A DNA stretch of 40,658 nucleotides from an uncultured Eubacteriales bacterium (GCA_934445015.1 CAKSDJ010000008.1:1-40658), one strand, 5' to 3'; numbered from the stretch's first letter, positions 1-8,999 are shown. Numbers and translations are program-made. The notes: generated by a model not told the origin, from the sequence alone.

Positions 1-467
1 CCCTTAGGCTTGTGCTTTTTCAGCATTTCAAGCGTGTCGGCGTGCGCATCTCGGTCATGAATAATTACAGGCATATCAAATTCTTTTGATAACAGTAACT
101 GCTGTTCAAAAGTTTCAAGCTGCTGTTGCCTGTTGTCTTGCGACCAATAATAATCAAGCCCTATTTCACCTATCGCAACACATTTCGGATGTTTTAAAAG
201 CAACCGTATTTGTTCAACCGTTGTGCCTGAGTTTAAATTTTCGGGGTGAATGCCTACCGCCGCAAAAACAAAATCGTATTCCTCCGCAATACTCAGAGCT
301 TTTTCTGATGAAAGTTTATCGCATCCGCAGGTGACAATACCGCAAACGCCGTTTTTGTGCATAGTTCGAAGCAGTGTGTCGCGGATACCGTCAAACCGGC
401 TGTCATCATAATGTGAATGGCTGTCAAATATCGGGTGTGATGTTATAAGTCCGTTAGGATATTCCAT
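1..467 (-). CDS. tatD: TatD family metal-dependent hydrolase, 3' part missing (window edge)
   Basis: Reading the minus strand from the ATG at 467 gives about 155 residues with no stop before the window edge, so only the N-terminal part is present. Visible family features are the metal-binding H-x-H in DSHSHYDD (residues 17 and 19), the GIHPEN segment, and GEIGLDYYW with its metal-binding glutamate. TatD proteins are TIM-barrel metallo-hydrolases, usually assigned nuclease activity on DNA or RNA 3' ends; the exact substrate here is unknown. The start codon shares one base with the metG stop (TAATG on the minus strand), so translation is probably coupled to metG. A tatD gene directly after metG is a very common Firmicutes order. 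Confidence 0.9.
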   Translation of the reverse strand, partial: MEYPNGLITSHPIFDSHSHYDDSRFDGIRDTLLRTMHKNGVCGIVTCGCDKLSSEKALSIAEEYDFVFAAVGIHPENLNSGTTVEQIRLLLKHPKCVAIGEIGLDYYWSQDNRQQQLETFEQQLLLSKEFDMPVIIHDRDAHADTLEMLKKHKPK

Positions 468-2392
468 TATCTTACCTTAGAACCCTCGGGTATATCATCG
501 GCAAATATAACTTTTACGTCGCCGTTCGGGCAATCTGCCGCCAAAATCATACCGTTTGACTCAACACCGCAAAGCACCGCAGGTTTTAGGTTTGAAACCA
601 CAATAACTGTGTGACCTATAAGGTCGTCGGGGGCGTACCATTTTGATATGCCCGACGCAACAATTCGTTCTTTACCGCTTGCGTCGTCAAGAGTCAGTTT
701 TAACAATTTTTTTGCTTTGGGTATAGGTTCACAGTTTATAACTTTTGCCGTTTTAAGTTCTATTTTTGCAAAATCGTCAATAGCGATTTGAGAAAGTTTA
801 ACAGTGTTTTCGGCGGATTTTGCGGCTTGCGCCTTTTTATCGTGCTCGGCTTTGATTTCTTCCAATGCTTTAGCCATATCTATTCTTGCGAACAACGGCG
901 TTGCTTCGCCTACGGCATATTCTTTAACTTTGCCGAACACCGATTCCTTGCACTCGGTTTTAAGTTGGTTGAATATACTTTCGGAACTTGCAGGTATAAT
1001 CGGAGTAAGCATAATTCCGAGAAGGCGTATGCACTCAAGCAGATTATATAGCACCGCATTAAGACGGGGCAGTGTGGACTCATCTTTTGCGAGCAACCAT
1101 GGGGTAGTTTCATCAATATATTTATTGCAGCGTTTTGCAAAACTCATAACAGATTCGCATGCGTCGGCATTGCGGTAATTATCCATAAGCGAATAATATT
1201 TGTTTACACTGTCGGATGCGGTTTTTATAAGTTCTGAGTCAACCGCTTCAACAGAGTCGGGCGCTGTAACTTTACCGCCGAAATATTTGTTTGTCATTGC
1301 TACGGTGCGGTTTACAAGGTTGCCCAAAGTGTTTGCAAGGTCTGAGTTGAATTTGGTTATAAAACTCTCATAGGTAATTGTGCCGTCCTGAGTAAACGGT
1401 ATCTCAGAGAGCAGGTAATAACGCACGGCATCAATGCCGAAACGGGCGGCAAGTTCATCTGCGTAGATAACATTGCCCTTTGACTTTGACATTTTATCTT
1501 CGCCAACAAGCACCCAGGGGTGACCCAAAACCTGTTTTGGCAGCGGTTCGCCCAGTGCCATAAGTATAATAGGCCAATATATCGTATGAAAACGGACTAT
1601 GTCTTTGCCTATTACGTGAAGGTCGGCAGGCCAAAGCTTTTTATATTGCTCGCTGCTGCCGTCGGGGTCATAGCCTACGCCCGTGATATAGTTTGAAAGT
1701 GCGTCAATCCAAACATAAATAACGTGCTTATCGTCAAAACTTACGGGAACACCCCACTTAAATGACGAACGTGAAACGCATAAATCCTGAAGACCGGGTT
1801 TTATAAAGTTATTGAGCATTTCATTTTTTCTTGATTCGGGTTTTATAAAATCGGGATTCTGCTCATAATACTCTACAAGTTTATCCTGATATTTTGAAAG
1901 GCGCAAAAAGTAAGCCTCTTCTTTTGAGTCAATAACATCTCTTCCGCAGTCGGGGCATTTTCCGTCTATAAGCTGCGACTCTGTATAAAACGATTCGCAC
2001 GGCACGCAATACTTGCCTTCATAAGTGCTTTTGTATATGTCGCCTTTGTCATAAAGTTTTTTAAATATTTTCTGAACAACTTTTTCATGGTAATCGTCGG
2101 TTGTGCGGATAAATTTATCGTAGCAGGTGTTAAGACTGTCCCATACTTCTTTTATCTGCGCCGAAGAGCGGTCAACGTACTCTTTAGGCGTAATTCCCTC
2201 TGCTTTTGCGTACTCTTCTATTTTTTGTCCGTGTTCGTCCGAACCCGTCATCAAATACACATCAAAGCCCATCTGCTTTTTGTAACGGGCAATCATATCG
2301 GCAAGCACAATATCGTATGCGTTGCCTATGTGCGGCTTGCGTGATGCGTATGCAATAGCGGTAGTAATATAAAATTTAGGTTTTTCTGACAT
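467..2392 (-). CDS. metG: Methionyl-tRNA synthetase with C-terminal tRNA-binding domain
   Basis: Charges tRNA-Met with methionine in the cytosol; essential for translation. The 641-residue protein has the class I signatures HIGN at residues 21-24 and KMSKS at 300-304. Between them is a zinc knuckle with cysteines at about 129, 132, 146 and 149. The last roughly 100 residues (from about 540) form a Trbp111/EMAP-type OB-fold tRNA-binding domain, common in bacterial MetRS dimers. The start has a strong AGGAGG ribosome binding site. The gene lies 12 bp after the 887-residue membrane protein gene and overlaps tatD by one base, so it belongs to the rlmB operon. No T-box leader is visible upstream, which fits an internal operon position. 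Confidence 0.97.
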   Translation of the reverse strand: MSEKPKFYITTAIAYASRKPHIGNAYDIVLADMIARYKKQMGFDVYLMTGSDEHGQKIEEYAKAEGITPKEYVDRSSAQIKEVWDSLNTCYDKFIRTTDDYHEKVVQKIFKKLYDKGDIYKSTYEGKYCVPCESFYTESQLIDGKCPDCGRDVIDSKEEAYFLRLSKYQDKLVEYYEQNPDFIKPESRKNEMLNNFIKPGLQDLCVSRSSFKWGVPVSFDDKHVIYVWIDALSNYITGVGYDPDGSSEQYKKLWPADLHVIGKDIVRFHTIYWPIILMALGEPLPKQVLGHPWVLVGEDKMSKSKGNVIYADELAARFGIDAVRYYLLSEIPFTQDGTITYESFITKFNSDLANTLGNLVNRTVAMTNKYFGGKVTAPDSVEAVDSELIKTASDSVNKYYSLMDNYRNADACESVMSFAKRCNKYIDETTPWLLAKDESTLPRLNAVLYNLLECIRLLGIMLTPIIPASSESIFNQLKTECKESVFGKVKEYAVGEATPLFARIDMAKALEEIKAEHDKKAQAAKSAENTVKLSQIAIDDFAKIELKTAKVINCEPIPKAKKLLKLTLDDASGKERIVASGISKWYAPDDLIGHTVIVVSNLKPAVLCGVESNGMILAADCPNGDVKVIFADDIPEGSKVR

Positions 2393-2404
2393 TGTATATT
2401 CCTC

Positions 2405-5068
2405 CTACGGTTTTCGAATGAGAAAACCGATTATTGATAAAATTGCTGCGGTAAGTTCATACATAAGAACCGTAAATGCGGTAGGTATTGAATGAGCGCC
2501 CGAAAATGATGCGTACATAAAATATATAAGCCCTAAAATTGCAGACAGCAAATACATTATTGTAAGCAAACGGTTCGATTTTTTAATCATTGAAGCGCAG
2601 TTTATTATTTTTATGAACGACAAATCAGACCTTTTAAATACGGCGGGTGCAGGGCAGTTTTTAACATCTGACGTTGCGTTTTTATACATATGCACACCGG
2701 CGTTGGTCATTATTTTAACCGAATCTTTATATAATCCGAAATAATCGCAAAGCATTTCTTCATTTATGTTAGGGTCGCAGTTATCCACAAGCAATGTAAT
2801 TCCGAGTTCGGTTGTTTTGCGAAGTTCGTTTGCAATGTCGGGTCTGACACTGTACTGAATAACTATAAGTGCGCATGCCGATTCCGAAGTTGCAACATAA
2901 ACGGGGAAATAGCCTTTCCTTAAAATCTTCTTGTCTATTTCGATGCTCGGAAGTTCAATGGCGTGCGCTTTCATAAGAGAACGGTTTCCTATAAAAAGCA
3001 GCTCATTATCTACCCATCCCGAAATTCCGAGACGTTTTTCATATTTGACCGTATCGGAGTCCGGTATAGAGTAAGAACTGTTTGTTCCGGCAATTTTTTT
3101 GAATATTGCTTCAAGTGGGCTGTTTACGGCAGCCGTAAGCGACGCCGCCTTTAAAATGGTTTGGTCTATGCTGTTATTTGACAGCACTTTCATACTGTAC
3201 ATCGAAACGGTACCTTCGGGAAAAATATCACTTATCGAAACAACTGCTGCATTCGCGGTTTCAATTTTCTCGGCTCCGTAAATACCGGCGATTGCGGCAC
3301 CTTTTGCATTAATTTTTTTTGCCGCCGATGACAGTGGCAGCGCATCAATCATAAATGCCTGCGGCAAAGCGGCAATGTAGGTTATAACAGATGCGCAATA
3401 AAAGGCATCAAATACATTTTTGAAATAAAAGAACGCAACAACCCACGTAAATGCCGAAAGAATCACGGTCAACAAAAATACAAACGATATTTTGCCCGAA
3501 AATCTGGCAGAATAACTGTAATGCTTTATAAAATCGTCGGCAAATTCGGTTTTACGGTGTGCAGCTATAAGCACATCGCCCTCTATTGCATTTTTGGCCA
3601 TAGCAAATGTGGTTGCGTTGTCACTTATAAGAGAAAACGCGTTTTTAGAACCGTTTTTGATTACCTGTCTTACACTGTTTATCGCGGCAGAAACCTCTTT
3701 AAACTTACATACCGCCCTTACAAAAAGTATAATCGCGCATAAAAGAATACTTAAATATGCGTTTGAATATGTAATGGCTGCGCATATTGCGAGTGCCAGT
3801 GTAAAAATTGAACAAAGCGCCGCCGAAATATCGAATGTGCATCTCTTTTTAAAGATATTTTTAAAATCCGCAAACATATTTATGTTTGATGTAACCGAAA
3901 TCAAAAGCAAAGCACCGCAGGTAATCATTGAACCGCGCGGTTTGCCGATAATCAAATCCGATACGGGCGGTATTAAAAATATCAGCATAAGCAGAGTGCA
4001 CAAAGCCGATATAAACGCCCCTATAAACAGTGAGCGTTTTTTAAACGCAAGCAATCGTAACAATTTTTTGCCGGACGCGGCATCGGTTATCTCATAATCG
4101 GGGCAAAAACTTTCAAATTCCGATTGATCCAACTGTGGTGTTTGAATTTTTGAGGCAATTTCTTCACCTGATAAGTCGTAATCCAGGTCAATATGCTTTG
4201 TTATGTTGCTTATGCTTATGTGGTCGGTGTTTCCGCGATTGTCTTTTATAGGTGTAAATCTTATTGTAGCGGTATCGGTATTGTCGCTTTTTAAATCAAC
4301 TCCGGATTCGTTTGTGTCAATATCCGAAATATCCGGAATACCCGTGTCGGCAGGCGGTGCCTTTTTTTCATCCGGAAAAAGATTTTCAAGAATTTGTTTT
4401 TCCTCGTTGCGCGCCGAATCGTCAACCATTTTTTCAAACGTCGGAGTAGGAACGACGGTATTTTGCTTCGGTTCTTTTATAAAACTTTCTTTTTTATCTG
4501 AAACGGCATCCGGTTTCGGTGCTTTTTTGCTTAGCATATCAACCGATACGTCATACTTTTTAGACAGCTTTTCAAGATGTTTTTTGCTGTTGCTTTTTAA
4601 AATTTCGGCAACGCTTTCAAGTTTATACAGCGGTTCGCTGTTGTTTGCAAGGTTGTGACCTTCGTCGTCAACCGTATACGGCTTCATCTTTTCAAGGAGT
4701 GTTGTTTCTTTTTGTGGAGGTTCTGTTTGATTTTTGATTTCGTTTACTTTATCGGTTAAAACATCATCTGTTGCATTTTGCGGTTTTTCAATGCTTTCGG
4801 GTTCAATTTTTTCGGCTTCGGTTTTTTGAGGTTCGTGCGACACGACGGCATTATGTTGCTCGCTCATACGTTTTTTAAGAGCGTCAAGCGCGCTTTGATG
4901 CCCGCCTTCATTTGCAGTTTCCGTTTTATCGCCTACATACCAAAAGTCAGATATTTCATCCGGCGTTATGGCATACGGAGCCGAAATTTTATCATCGGAT
5001 TTTTTATTATCGTCATTTTCGGTATTTATTATAAAACCGTCGTTTTTATTTTTAGAAAAAAAACTCAT
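2405..5068 (-). CDS. Membrane protein with degenerate P-type ATPase core and long disordered N-terminus
   Basis: An 887-residue protein. Residues 1-330 are charged, low in hydrophobics and rich in E, K, D, S and P, so probably disordered. Residues 345-450 hold hydrophobic hairpins, 525-570 a further pair, and 830-885 a last pair. The order resembles a P1-type ATPase. A short region at 470-525 occupies the actuator-domain place. LPQAFMIDALPLSSAAKK (568-585) sits where the CPC segment and following helix lie. KGAAIAGIYGAEKIE (589-603) leads into VVSISDIFPEGT (609-620), where DKTGT should be. SPLEAIF (650-656) resembles the SEHP segment, FIGN (692-695) the N-domain GN, and VRPDIANELRK (741-751) the D-x-RP-D segment. 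The phosphorylated Asp motif, TGES and TGDN are all absent. It is therefore likely a non-pumping pseudoenzyme; function unknown. It lies between rlmB and metG in one operon. Confidence 0.7.
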   Translation of the reverse strand: MSFFSKNKNDGFIINTENDDNKKSDDKISAPYAITPDEISDFWYVGDKTETANEGGHQSALDALKKRMSEQHNAVVSHEPQKTEAEKIEPESIEKPQNATDDVLTDKVNEIKNQTEPPQKETTLLEKMKPYTVDDEGHNLANNSEPLYKLESVAEILKSNSKKHLEKLSKKYDVSVDMLSKKAPKPDAVSDKKESFIKEPKQNTVVPTPTFEKMVDDSARNEEKQILENLFPDEKKAPPADTGIPDISDIDTNESGVDLKSDNTDTATIRFTPIKDNRGNTDHISISNITKHIDLDYDLSGEEIASKIQTPQLDQSEFESFCPDYEITDAASGKKLLRLLAFKKRSLFIGAFISALCTLLMLIFLIPPVSDLIIGKPRGSMITCGALLLISVTSNINMFADFKNIFKKRCTFDISAALCSIFTLALAICAAITYSNAYLSILLCAIILFVRAVCKFKEVSAAINSVRQVIKNGSKNAFSLISDNATTFAMAKNAIEGDVLIAAHRKTEFADDFIKHYSYSARFSGKISFVFLLTVILSAFTWVVAFFYFKNVFDAFYCASVITYIAALPQAFMIDALPLSSAAKKINAKGAAIAGIYGAEKIETANAAVVSISDIFPEGTVSMYSMKVLSNNSIDQTILKAASLTAAVNSPLEAIFKKIAGTNSSYSIPDSDTVKYEKRLGISGWVDNELLFIGNRSLMKAHAIELPSIEIDKKILRKGYFPVYVATSESACALIVIQYSVRPDIANELRKTTELGITLLVDNCDPNINEEMLCDYFGLYKDSVKIMTNAGVHMYKNATSDVKNCPAPAVFKRSDLSFIKIINCASMIKKSNRLLTIMYLLSAILGLIYFMYASFSGAHSIPTAFTVLMYELTAAILSIIGFLIRKP

Positions 5069-5098
5069 TTTATTGTCCCACCAATATTTTGATTTGTA

Positions 5099-5872
5099 TT
5101 ACCGGTTTTTACTGCTTCTTTTTCTTACTGCCTCATACATAAGTACGCCGGCGGCAACCGATGCATTCAGCGAGTTGATCTTTCCGTGCATAGGTAACGA
5201 TATAACGGCGTCGCATTTTTTTGAGGTAAGTGTGCCTATACCTCTGCCTTCATTGCCGATAACTATTGCACACGGAACATCGTAGTCAATATCGGTATAC
5301 GGTGTGCCGTCCATATCGGCACCGAACACCCAAATTCCTTTTTCTTTCAAACTGTCAATAATATTTGCTATGTTTGTGACCCTTGCGACCCTCATATACG
5401 CAAGCGCGCCTGCTGAGGTTTTTTCAACCGTTGCGTTAAGCGATGCCGAGCGTCGTTTGGGTATTATAACACCGTGAACGCCGCAAGCCTCTGCCGAACG
5501 GATTATGGCACCTAAGTTGTGGGGGTCTTCAATTTCATCGCAAATTATTATAAAAGGTTTTTCATGCCTTTTTTCGGCTGTGGCAAGTATTTCATCTACG
5601 GTGGAGTATTCCTGACTCGCAATCATAACCGCGACGCCCTGATGGTTGCCGCCTCCGCAATAATAATCAAGTTTTTGCGGACTTATCTCTTTAATAAGTA
5701 TACCCCTTGCGGAACATTTTGCGCGTATAGCGGTAACCGAACCGCCCGATACACCGTGTGCTATCAGCAGCCTGTCGATCTCACGACCTGAGCGCAATGC
5801 TTCCATAACGGGGTTTCTGCCGTATATTATATTGCCTTGTTTTGAATCGGGATTTTCTTTATTGAATTCCAT
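5099..5872 (-). CDS. rlmB: 23S rRNA (guanosine-2'-O-)-methyltransferase RlmB (TrmH/SpoU family)
   Basis: SpoU-family trefoil-knot methyltransferase of 257 residues, expected to 2'-O-methylate a guanosine in 23S rRNA (G2251 in E. coli numbering) with S-adenosylmethionine. The N-terminal substrate-binding domain starts at GRNPVMEAL. The three SpoU motifs follow: DPHNLGAIIRSAEACG, AIVIGNEGRGIG and SLPMHGKINSLNASVAAG. RlmB and the closely related TrmH paralogs cannot be separated with full certainty by motifs alone, but the N-terminal domain favours RlmB. The start is supported by an AGGTG ribosome binding site and an extended -10 promoter just upstream. It is the first gene of the minus-strand operon, 30 bp before the 887-residue membrane protein gene. 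Confidence 0.92.
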   Translation of the reverse strand: MEFNKENPDSKQGNIIYGRNPVMEALRSGREIDRLLIAHGVSGGSVTAIRAKCSARGILIKEISPQKLDYYCGGGNHQGVAVMIASQEYSTVDEILATAEKRHEKPFIIICDEIEDPHNLGAIIRSAEACGVHGVIIPKRRSASLNATVEKTSAGALAYMRVARVTNIANIIDSLKEKGIWVFGADMDGTPYTDIDYDVPCAIVIGNEGRGIGTLTSKKCDAVISLPMHGKINSLNASVAAGVLMYEAVRKRSSKNR

Positions 5873-5905
5873 TAAATTTCACCTGAACATTTTAATACAG
5901 AGTAG

Positions 5906-5914
5906 ATTATAACA
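5906..5914 (-). promoter_or_regulatory. Extended -10 promoter for the rlmB operon
   Basis: Minus-strand TGTTATAAT (TG-n-TATAAT) lies about 34 bp before the rlmB start. The -35 region is poor (TTTATT at 17 bp), as is typical of extended -10 promoters. The enolase gene diverges from the same 93-bp gap; its own promoter is not clear. Confidence 0.6.
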
Positions 5915-5965
5915 TACATATTACAAAAAATAAAGGGAAAATTAACAAAAACAGGAGGCAATTTT

Positions 5966-7201
5966 ATGAAAATTAAATCAGTGCAAGGTTTTGAAATTTT
6001 AGATTCGCGCGGCAATCCCACTGTTTGCGCAAAAGTTGTTTGTGAGGATGGCAGTGAGGGATTTGCAATAAGTCCGTCGGGTGCGTCCACCGGTATGTAT
6101 GAGGCGCACGAACTGCGTGACGGTGACAAATCAAGGTATATGGGCAAGGGCGTTAAAAAAGCCGTAAACAACATCAACGGCGAACTAAACGCTCTGCTTT
6201 GCGGCAAGTGTGTTTTTGACCAGTGTGAAATTGACACTGAAATGATAAAAGCAGACGGAACCGAAAATAAGTCGCGCCTCGGTGCAAACGCAATTTTAGC
6301 GGTGTCGCTTGCCGCCGCAAAAGCCGCAGCAAATTGCCTGCACATTCCGCTTTACAGATATTTGGGCGGTGTTAACTCGGCGGCTTTGCCTCGTCCTATG
6401 ATGAATATATTGAACGGCGGCGCGCACGCGGCAAATAACGTTGACATACAGGAGTTTATGATAATACCCGATATGTCAGACGGCTTTTCGGAAGGACTTA
6501 GAATGTGTGCCGAAATATATCACTGTTTGGGCAAAATACTGAAAGAAAAGGGTTTGAGTTCGGGCGTCGGCGACGAGGGCGGATATGCCCCTAACCTTGA
6601 AAACGACGAGGCGGCGATAGAGTTGATTTTGCAGGCTGTCGAAAATGCGGGATACAGCGGAAAAATCAAAATTGCGTTGGATGTCGCCTCAAGCGAGTGG
6701 TATGATAACGGCGTTTATAAATTGCCTAAGCGCAATATAACAATGTCGGCAGAGCAGCTTATCGAATATTATGAAAAAATCACATCAAAATATCCTGTAA
6801 TATCGATTGAAGACGGACTTTCTGAAAACGATTGGCAGGGCTGGCAAAAATTAACCGATAAATTAGGTGATAAATTGCAGCTCGTCGGCGACGACCTTTT
6901 TGTTACAAATCCCCATCGCCTTAATACGGGATTTGAAAAAAGTGTTGCAAACGCGGTGCTTGTAAAACCAAACCAGATAGGTACACTCACCGAAACGCTG
7001 CAGGTTGTGCGTATGGCAAAGGAACACGGTTACGCAACGGTGATATCACATCGTTCGGGTGAAAGCGAGGACACAACAATTGCGGATATTGCCGTGGCAA
7101 CAAATGCGGGACAAATAAAAACGGGCGCCCCGTGCCGAACCGACCGTGTTTCAAAATACAATCGACTGCTCTTAATTGAAAATGAGATTTCGCGCAGATG
7201 A
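5966..7201 (+). CDS. eno: Enolase (phosphopyruvate hydratase)
   Basis: Converts 2-phosphoglycerate to phosphoenolpyruvate in glycolysis. The 411-residue protein keeps the family signatures: SGASTG near residue 40, the mobile-loop histidine in [13 protein letters not shown], the catalytic glutamate in VGDEGGYAP, the three magnesium ligands in [17 protein letters not shown] and GDDLF, the catalytic lysine in [11 protein letters not shown], and SHRSGESED. It is about 20 residues shorter than most bacterial enolases, but no catalytic motif is missing. A strong AGGAGG ribosome binding site precedes the ATG. The gene is divergent from rlmB and monocistronic in appearance, because a new promoter begins about 40 bp after its stop. 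Confidence 0.96.
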   Translation: MKIKSVQGFEILDSRGNPTVCAKVVCEDGSEGFAISPSGASTGMYEAHELRDGDKSRYMGKGVKKAVNNINGELNALLCGKCVFDQCEIDTEMIKADGTENKSRLGANAILAVSLAAAKAAANCLHIPLYRYLGGVNSAALPRPMMNILNGGAHAANNVDIQEFMIIPDMSDGFSEGLRMCAEIYHCLGKILKEKGLSSGVGDEGGYAPNLENDEAAIELILQAVENAGYSGKIKIALDVASSEWYDNGVYKLPKRNITMSAEQLIEYYEKITSKYPVISIEDGLSENDWQGWQKLTDKLGDKLQLVGDDLFVTNPHRLNTGFEKSVANAVLVKPNQIGTLTETLQVVRMAKEHGYATVISHRSGESEDTTIADIAVATNAGQIKTGAPCRTDRVSKYNRLLLIENEISRR

Positions 7202-7239
7202 TGTGAATTTTTATAAACTGTAAAACAAAATTAAGTATG

Positions 7240-7268
7240 TTGACATTTTGGTATTCTTAATGTAAAAT
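7240..7268 (+). promoter_or_regulatory. Sigma-A promoter for the FAD oxidoreductase gene
   Basis: TTGACA (7240-7245), 17-bp spacer, TAAAAT (7263-7268). Transcription would start near 7275, only a few bases before the hairpin at 7283. Confidence 0.7.
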
Positions 7269-7282
7269 ATACAAGCAGTAGG

Positions 7283-7322
7283 GACTGCAACCGTGTAAAA
7301 GCGGTTTGCAGTCTGTTTTTTT
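7283..7322 (+). terminator. Terminator-like hairpin in the short leader of the FAD oxidoreductase gene
   Basis: GACTGCAACCG (7283-7293) pairs with CGGTTTGCAGTC (7302-7313), with one bulged T, and is followed by seven T (7316-7322). The GGAG ribosome binding site starts at the next base. The element lies downstream of its own promoter, so it must act as an attenuator on that transcript as well as ending eno read-through. Confidence 0.7.
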
Positions 7323-7334
7323 GGAGATGTTTAT

Positions 7335-8711
7335 ATGAAAAAATTTGACACTGTTATAATAGGCGGCGGCATAGGCGGTCTTATGGCGGCCTACCGTATG
7401 CGGCTTAATTGCCACGAAATGACGATTGCCGTAACCGAACGCGGCAACGAACTTGAAAAACGCGTATGTCCGGCAGGCAAAAACAGTACCTGTGTACACT
7501 GCAAAATATGCAGCATTACAAGCGGATACGCAGGCGCCGGTGCATTCAGCGACGGTAAATTCAACCTCGGCACAGCATACGGCGGTACATTGGGTGAAGA
7601 ACTGGGCGACGACCTTGCAAACCTTTATATAGATGAGGTCGATAAGGTTCTTAACGAGTATTGCACGTCGGGCATTCCGCAAGTGTTCAAGTCAAATGAT
7701 GAACTTCGTCTTAAATGTATACAGAACAATCTCAGACTGCTCGATATGAACGTTAAGCATCTGGGTACGGACAACAATTATCTTACCATGCAGAATCTTA
7801 TAAACGCGATAAAGGCGTCGGGTACAGAACTTTTAAGTTTTTACGACTGCGTTGATGTTGAAAACAAAAACGGAAGTTATGTGCTCAACTATGCGAACGG
7901 TGAGTCTTTAGAAGCAAAAAATATAATTATTGCGACAGGTCGTTCCGGCGCAAACTTTGTATCGGGATTTTGCAAGTCAAACAATGTTAATATGCGCTCA
8001 AACCATATAGATATAGGCGTCAGGGTCGAAATGAAGGATATTATCTGGCGCGAGTTTTCGTCAAAAATATATGAGCCTAAAATTCTTTATAAAACCAAAA
8101 CTTTTGAAGACCGCTGCCGTATGTTCTGTTTTAATCAGGGCGGTCTTGTATCTGCAGAAAACAATCACGGTATAATAACCGCAAACGGTCATTCATTTGC
8201 GCAGCCCGAAAAAAAGACCGACAACTGCAACTTTGCAATTCTTTCGAGCATTCGTTTTACCGAGCCATTTAATCAGCCCACCGAATATGCCGAAAATATA
8301 TCGCGCCTTGCAAATATGATAGGCAAGGGTAACGTGTTGGTACAGCGCTTCGGCGATCTGATAAGGGGCAGGCGTACAAATGAGCACAGACTTTCGCAAA
8401 ACACGGTAATACCCACCCTTAAAGCCACGGCCGGCGATATATCGCTTGTTTTGCCCCACCGTATACTTACAAACATTATAGAAACTATTTACGCTCTCGA
8501 TAAAGTTGCTCCCGGTACCGCAAATGATGATACGCTGCTTTACGGTTGCGAAAGCAAGTATTATTCGATTCGCCCCGAATTTATGAACAAAAGATTTGAA
8601 CTTATCGACAATGTATACATAATAGGCGACGGCAGCGGTATATGCCGCGGACTTTCACAGTCGGGCGCTATGGGTATATATGTTGCCGACTGTATAACAG
8701 GAAGACGATAA
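7335..8711 (+). CDS. FAD-dependent oxidoreductase, COG2509-type NAD(FAD)-utilizing dehydrogenase
   Basis: 458 residues. The N-terminus has a Rossmann dinucleotide-binding motif, VIIGGGIGGLMAAYR (G10-G15), typical for FAD. A cysteine cluster follows at residues 45, 53, 56 and 59, then ITSGYAGAGAFSDGKFNLG. This Cys cluster plus GAGAFSDGK block is the hallmark of the uncharacterised COG2509 family. The C-terminus has VYIIGDGSGICRGLSQSGAMG, a second flavin-contact motif. The physiological substrate of the family is not known. The cysteines could be redox active or bind metal, but that is inference. Start: GGAG at 7323-7326, then ATG 8 bases later. It appears monocistronic, between eno and the purine riboswitch. 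Confidence 0.85.
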   Translation: MKKFDTVIIGGGIGGLMAAYRMRLNCHEMTIAVTERGNELEKRVCPAGKNSTCVHCKICSITSGYAGAGAFSDGKFNLGTAYGGTLGEELGDDLANLYIDEVDKVLNEYCTSGIPQVFKSNDELRLKCIQNNLRLLDMNVKHLGTDNNYLTMQNLINAIKASGTELLSFYDCVDVENKNGSYVLNYANGESLEAKNIIIATGRSGANFVSGFCKSNNVNMRSNHIDIGVRVEMKDIIWREFSSKIYEPKILYKTKTFEDRCRMFCFNQGGLVSAENNHGIITANGHSFAQPEKKTDNCNFAILSSIRFTEPFNQPTEYAENISRLANMIGKGNVLVQRFGDLIRGRRTNEHRLSQNTVIPTLKATAGDISLVLPHRILTNIIETIYALDKVAPGTANDDTLLYGCESKYYSIRPEFMNKRFELIDNVYIIGDGSGICRGLSQSGAMGIYVADCITGRR

Positions 8712-8773
8712 TTAACCTTTTTAATAAGATAATTTTTGTGCAATATTACCACGACTTTTTGTGTCAAAATTTG

Positions 8774-8802
8774 TTGACAAACACAAGTTATTGTGTTACG
8801 AT
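8774..8802 (+). promoter_or_regulatory. Sigma-A promoter of the purine-riboswitch operon
   Basis: TTGACA (8774-8779), 17-bp spacer, TACGAT (8797-8802). It is placed so that transcription starts about 20 bases before the aptamer. Confidence 0.7.
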
Positions 8803-8831
8803 ATTGGTGTAGGTTAATATTGAACAGTTTG

Positions 8832-8897
8832 CCAATATAATTTTGGGTGTATGGTCCAAGAGTTTCTACCGCAACGCCATAATGTTGTGACTATTGG
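8832..8897 (+). ncRNA. Purine riboswitch aptamer, guanine-type (C74)
   Basis: P1 is CCAATA (8832-8837) with TATTGG (8892-8897). P2 is TTGG with CCAA and encloses the conserved loop GTGTATGGT. J2/3 is GTTTCTACC. P3 is GCAAC with GTTGT around loop GCCATAAT, followed by GACTAT. The C in GACTAT is the position (C74 in B. subtilis xpt numbering) that pairs with guanine or hypoxanthine; adenine riboswitches carry U there. A terminator hairpin and xpt follow, which fits the classic ligand-induced OFF switch. Confidence 0.93.
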
Positions 8898-8947
8898 TTT
8901 GGTCGTTGTTTTTATTTTTCGGCCGTGTTTTAGTCTATTTGTATTTT

Positions 8948-8984
8948 AGGCAGACTGTTTTTACAGTCTGCCTTTGCGTTTTTT
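8948..8984 (+). terminator. Riboswitch expression-platform terminator
   Basis: AGGCAGACTG (8948-8957) and CAGTCTGCCT (8964-8973) form a perfect 10-bp stem with a 6-nt loop, followed by TTGCGTTTTTT. It ends 15 bases before the xpt ATG, so guanine-bound aptamer would be expected to stop transcription here. Confidence 0.85.
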
Positions 8985-8999
8985 ATGGGGGTTGGCGTG

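Noticed and set aside
3594..4097. 167-codon plus-strand ORF inside the 887-residue membrane protein gene
   Set aside because: Antisense shadow; the minus-strand reading has membrane segments and P-type-like motifs, this one has none and no ribosome binding site.
5881..5935. Enolase promoter in the rlmB-eno gap
   Set aside because: Only weak matches (TGAACA-17-TTATAA) overlap the clear rlmB -10; not strong enough to call.
5872..6345. 157-codon minus-strand ORF opposite the start of eno
   Set aside because: Lies antisense to strongly conserved enolase codons and has no recognisable domain; a shadow of the real gene.
8985..8999. Upstream ATG for xpt at 8985
   Set aside because: It overlaps the purine-riboswitch terminator T-run, has no ribosome binding site and adds residues not found in Xpt proteins; ATG 9000 fits better.
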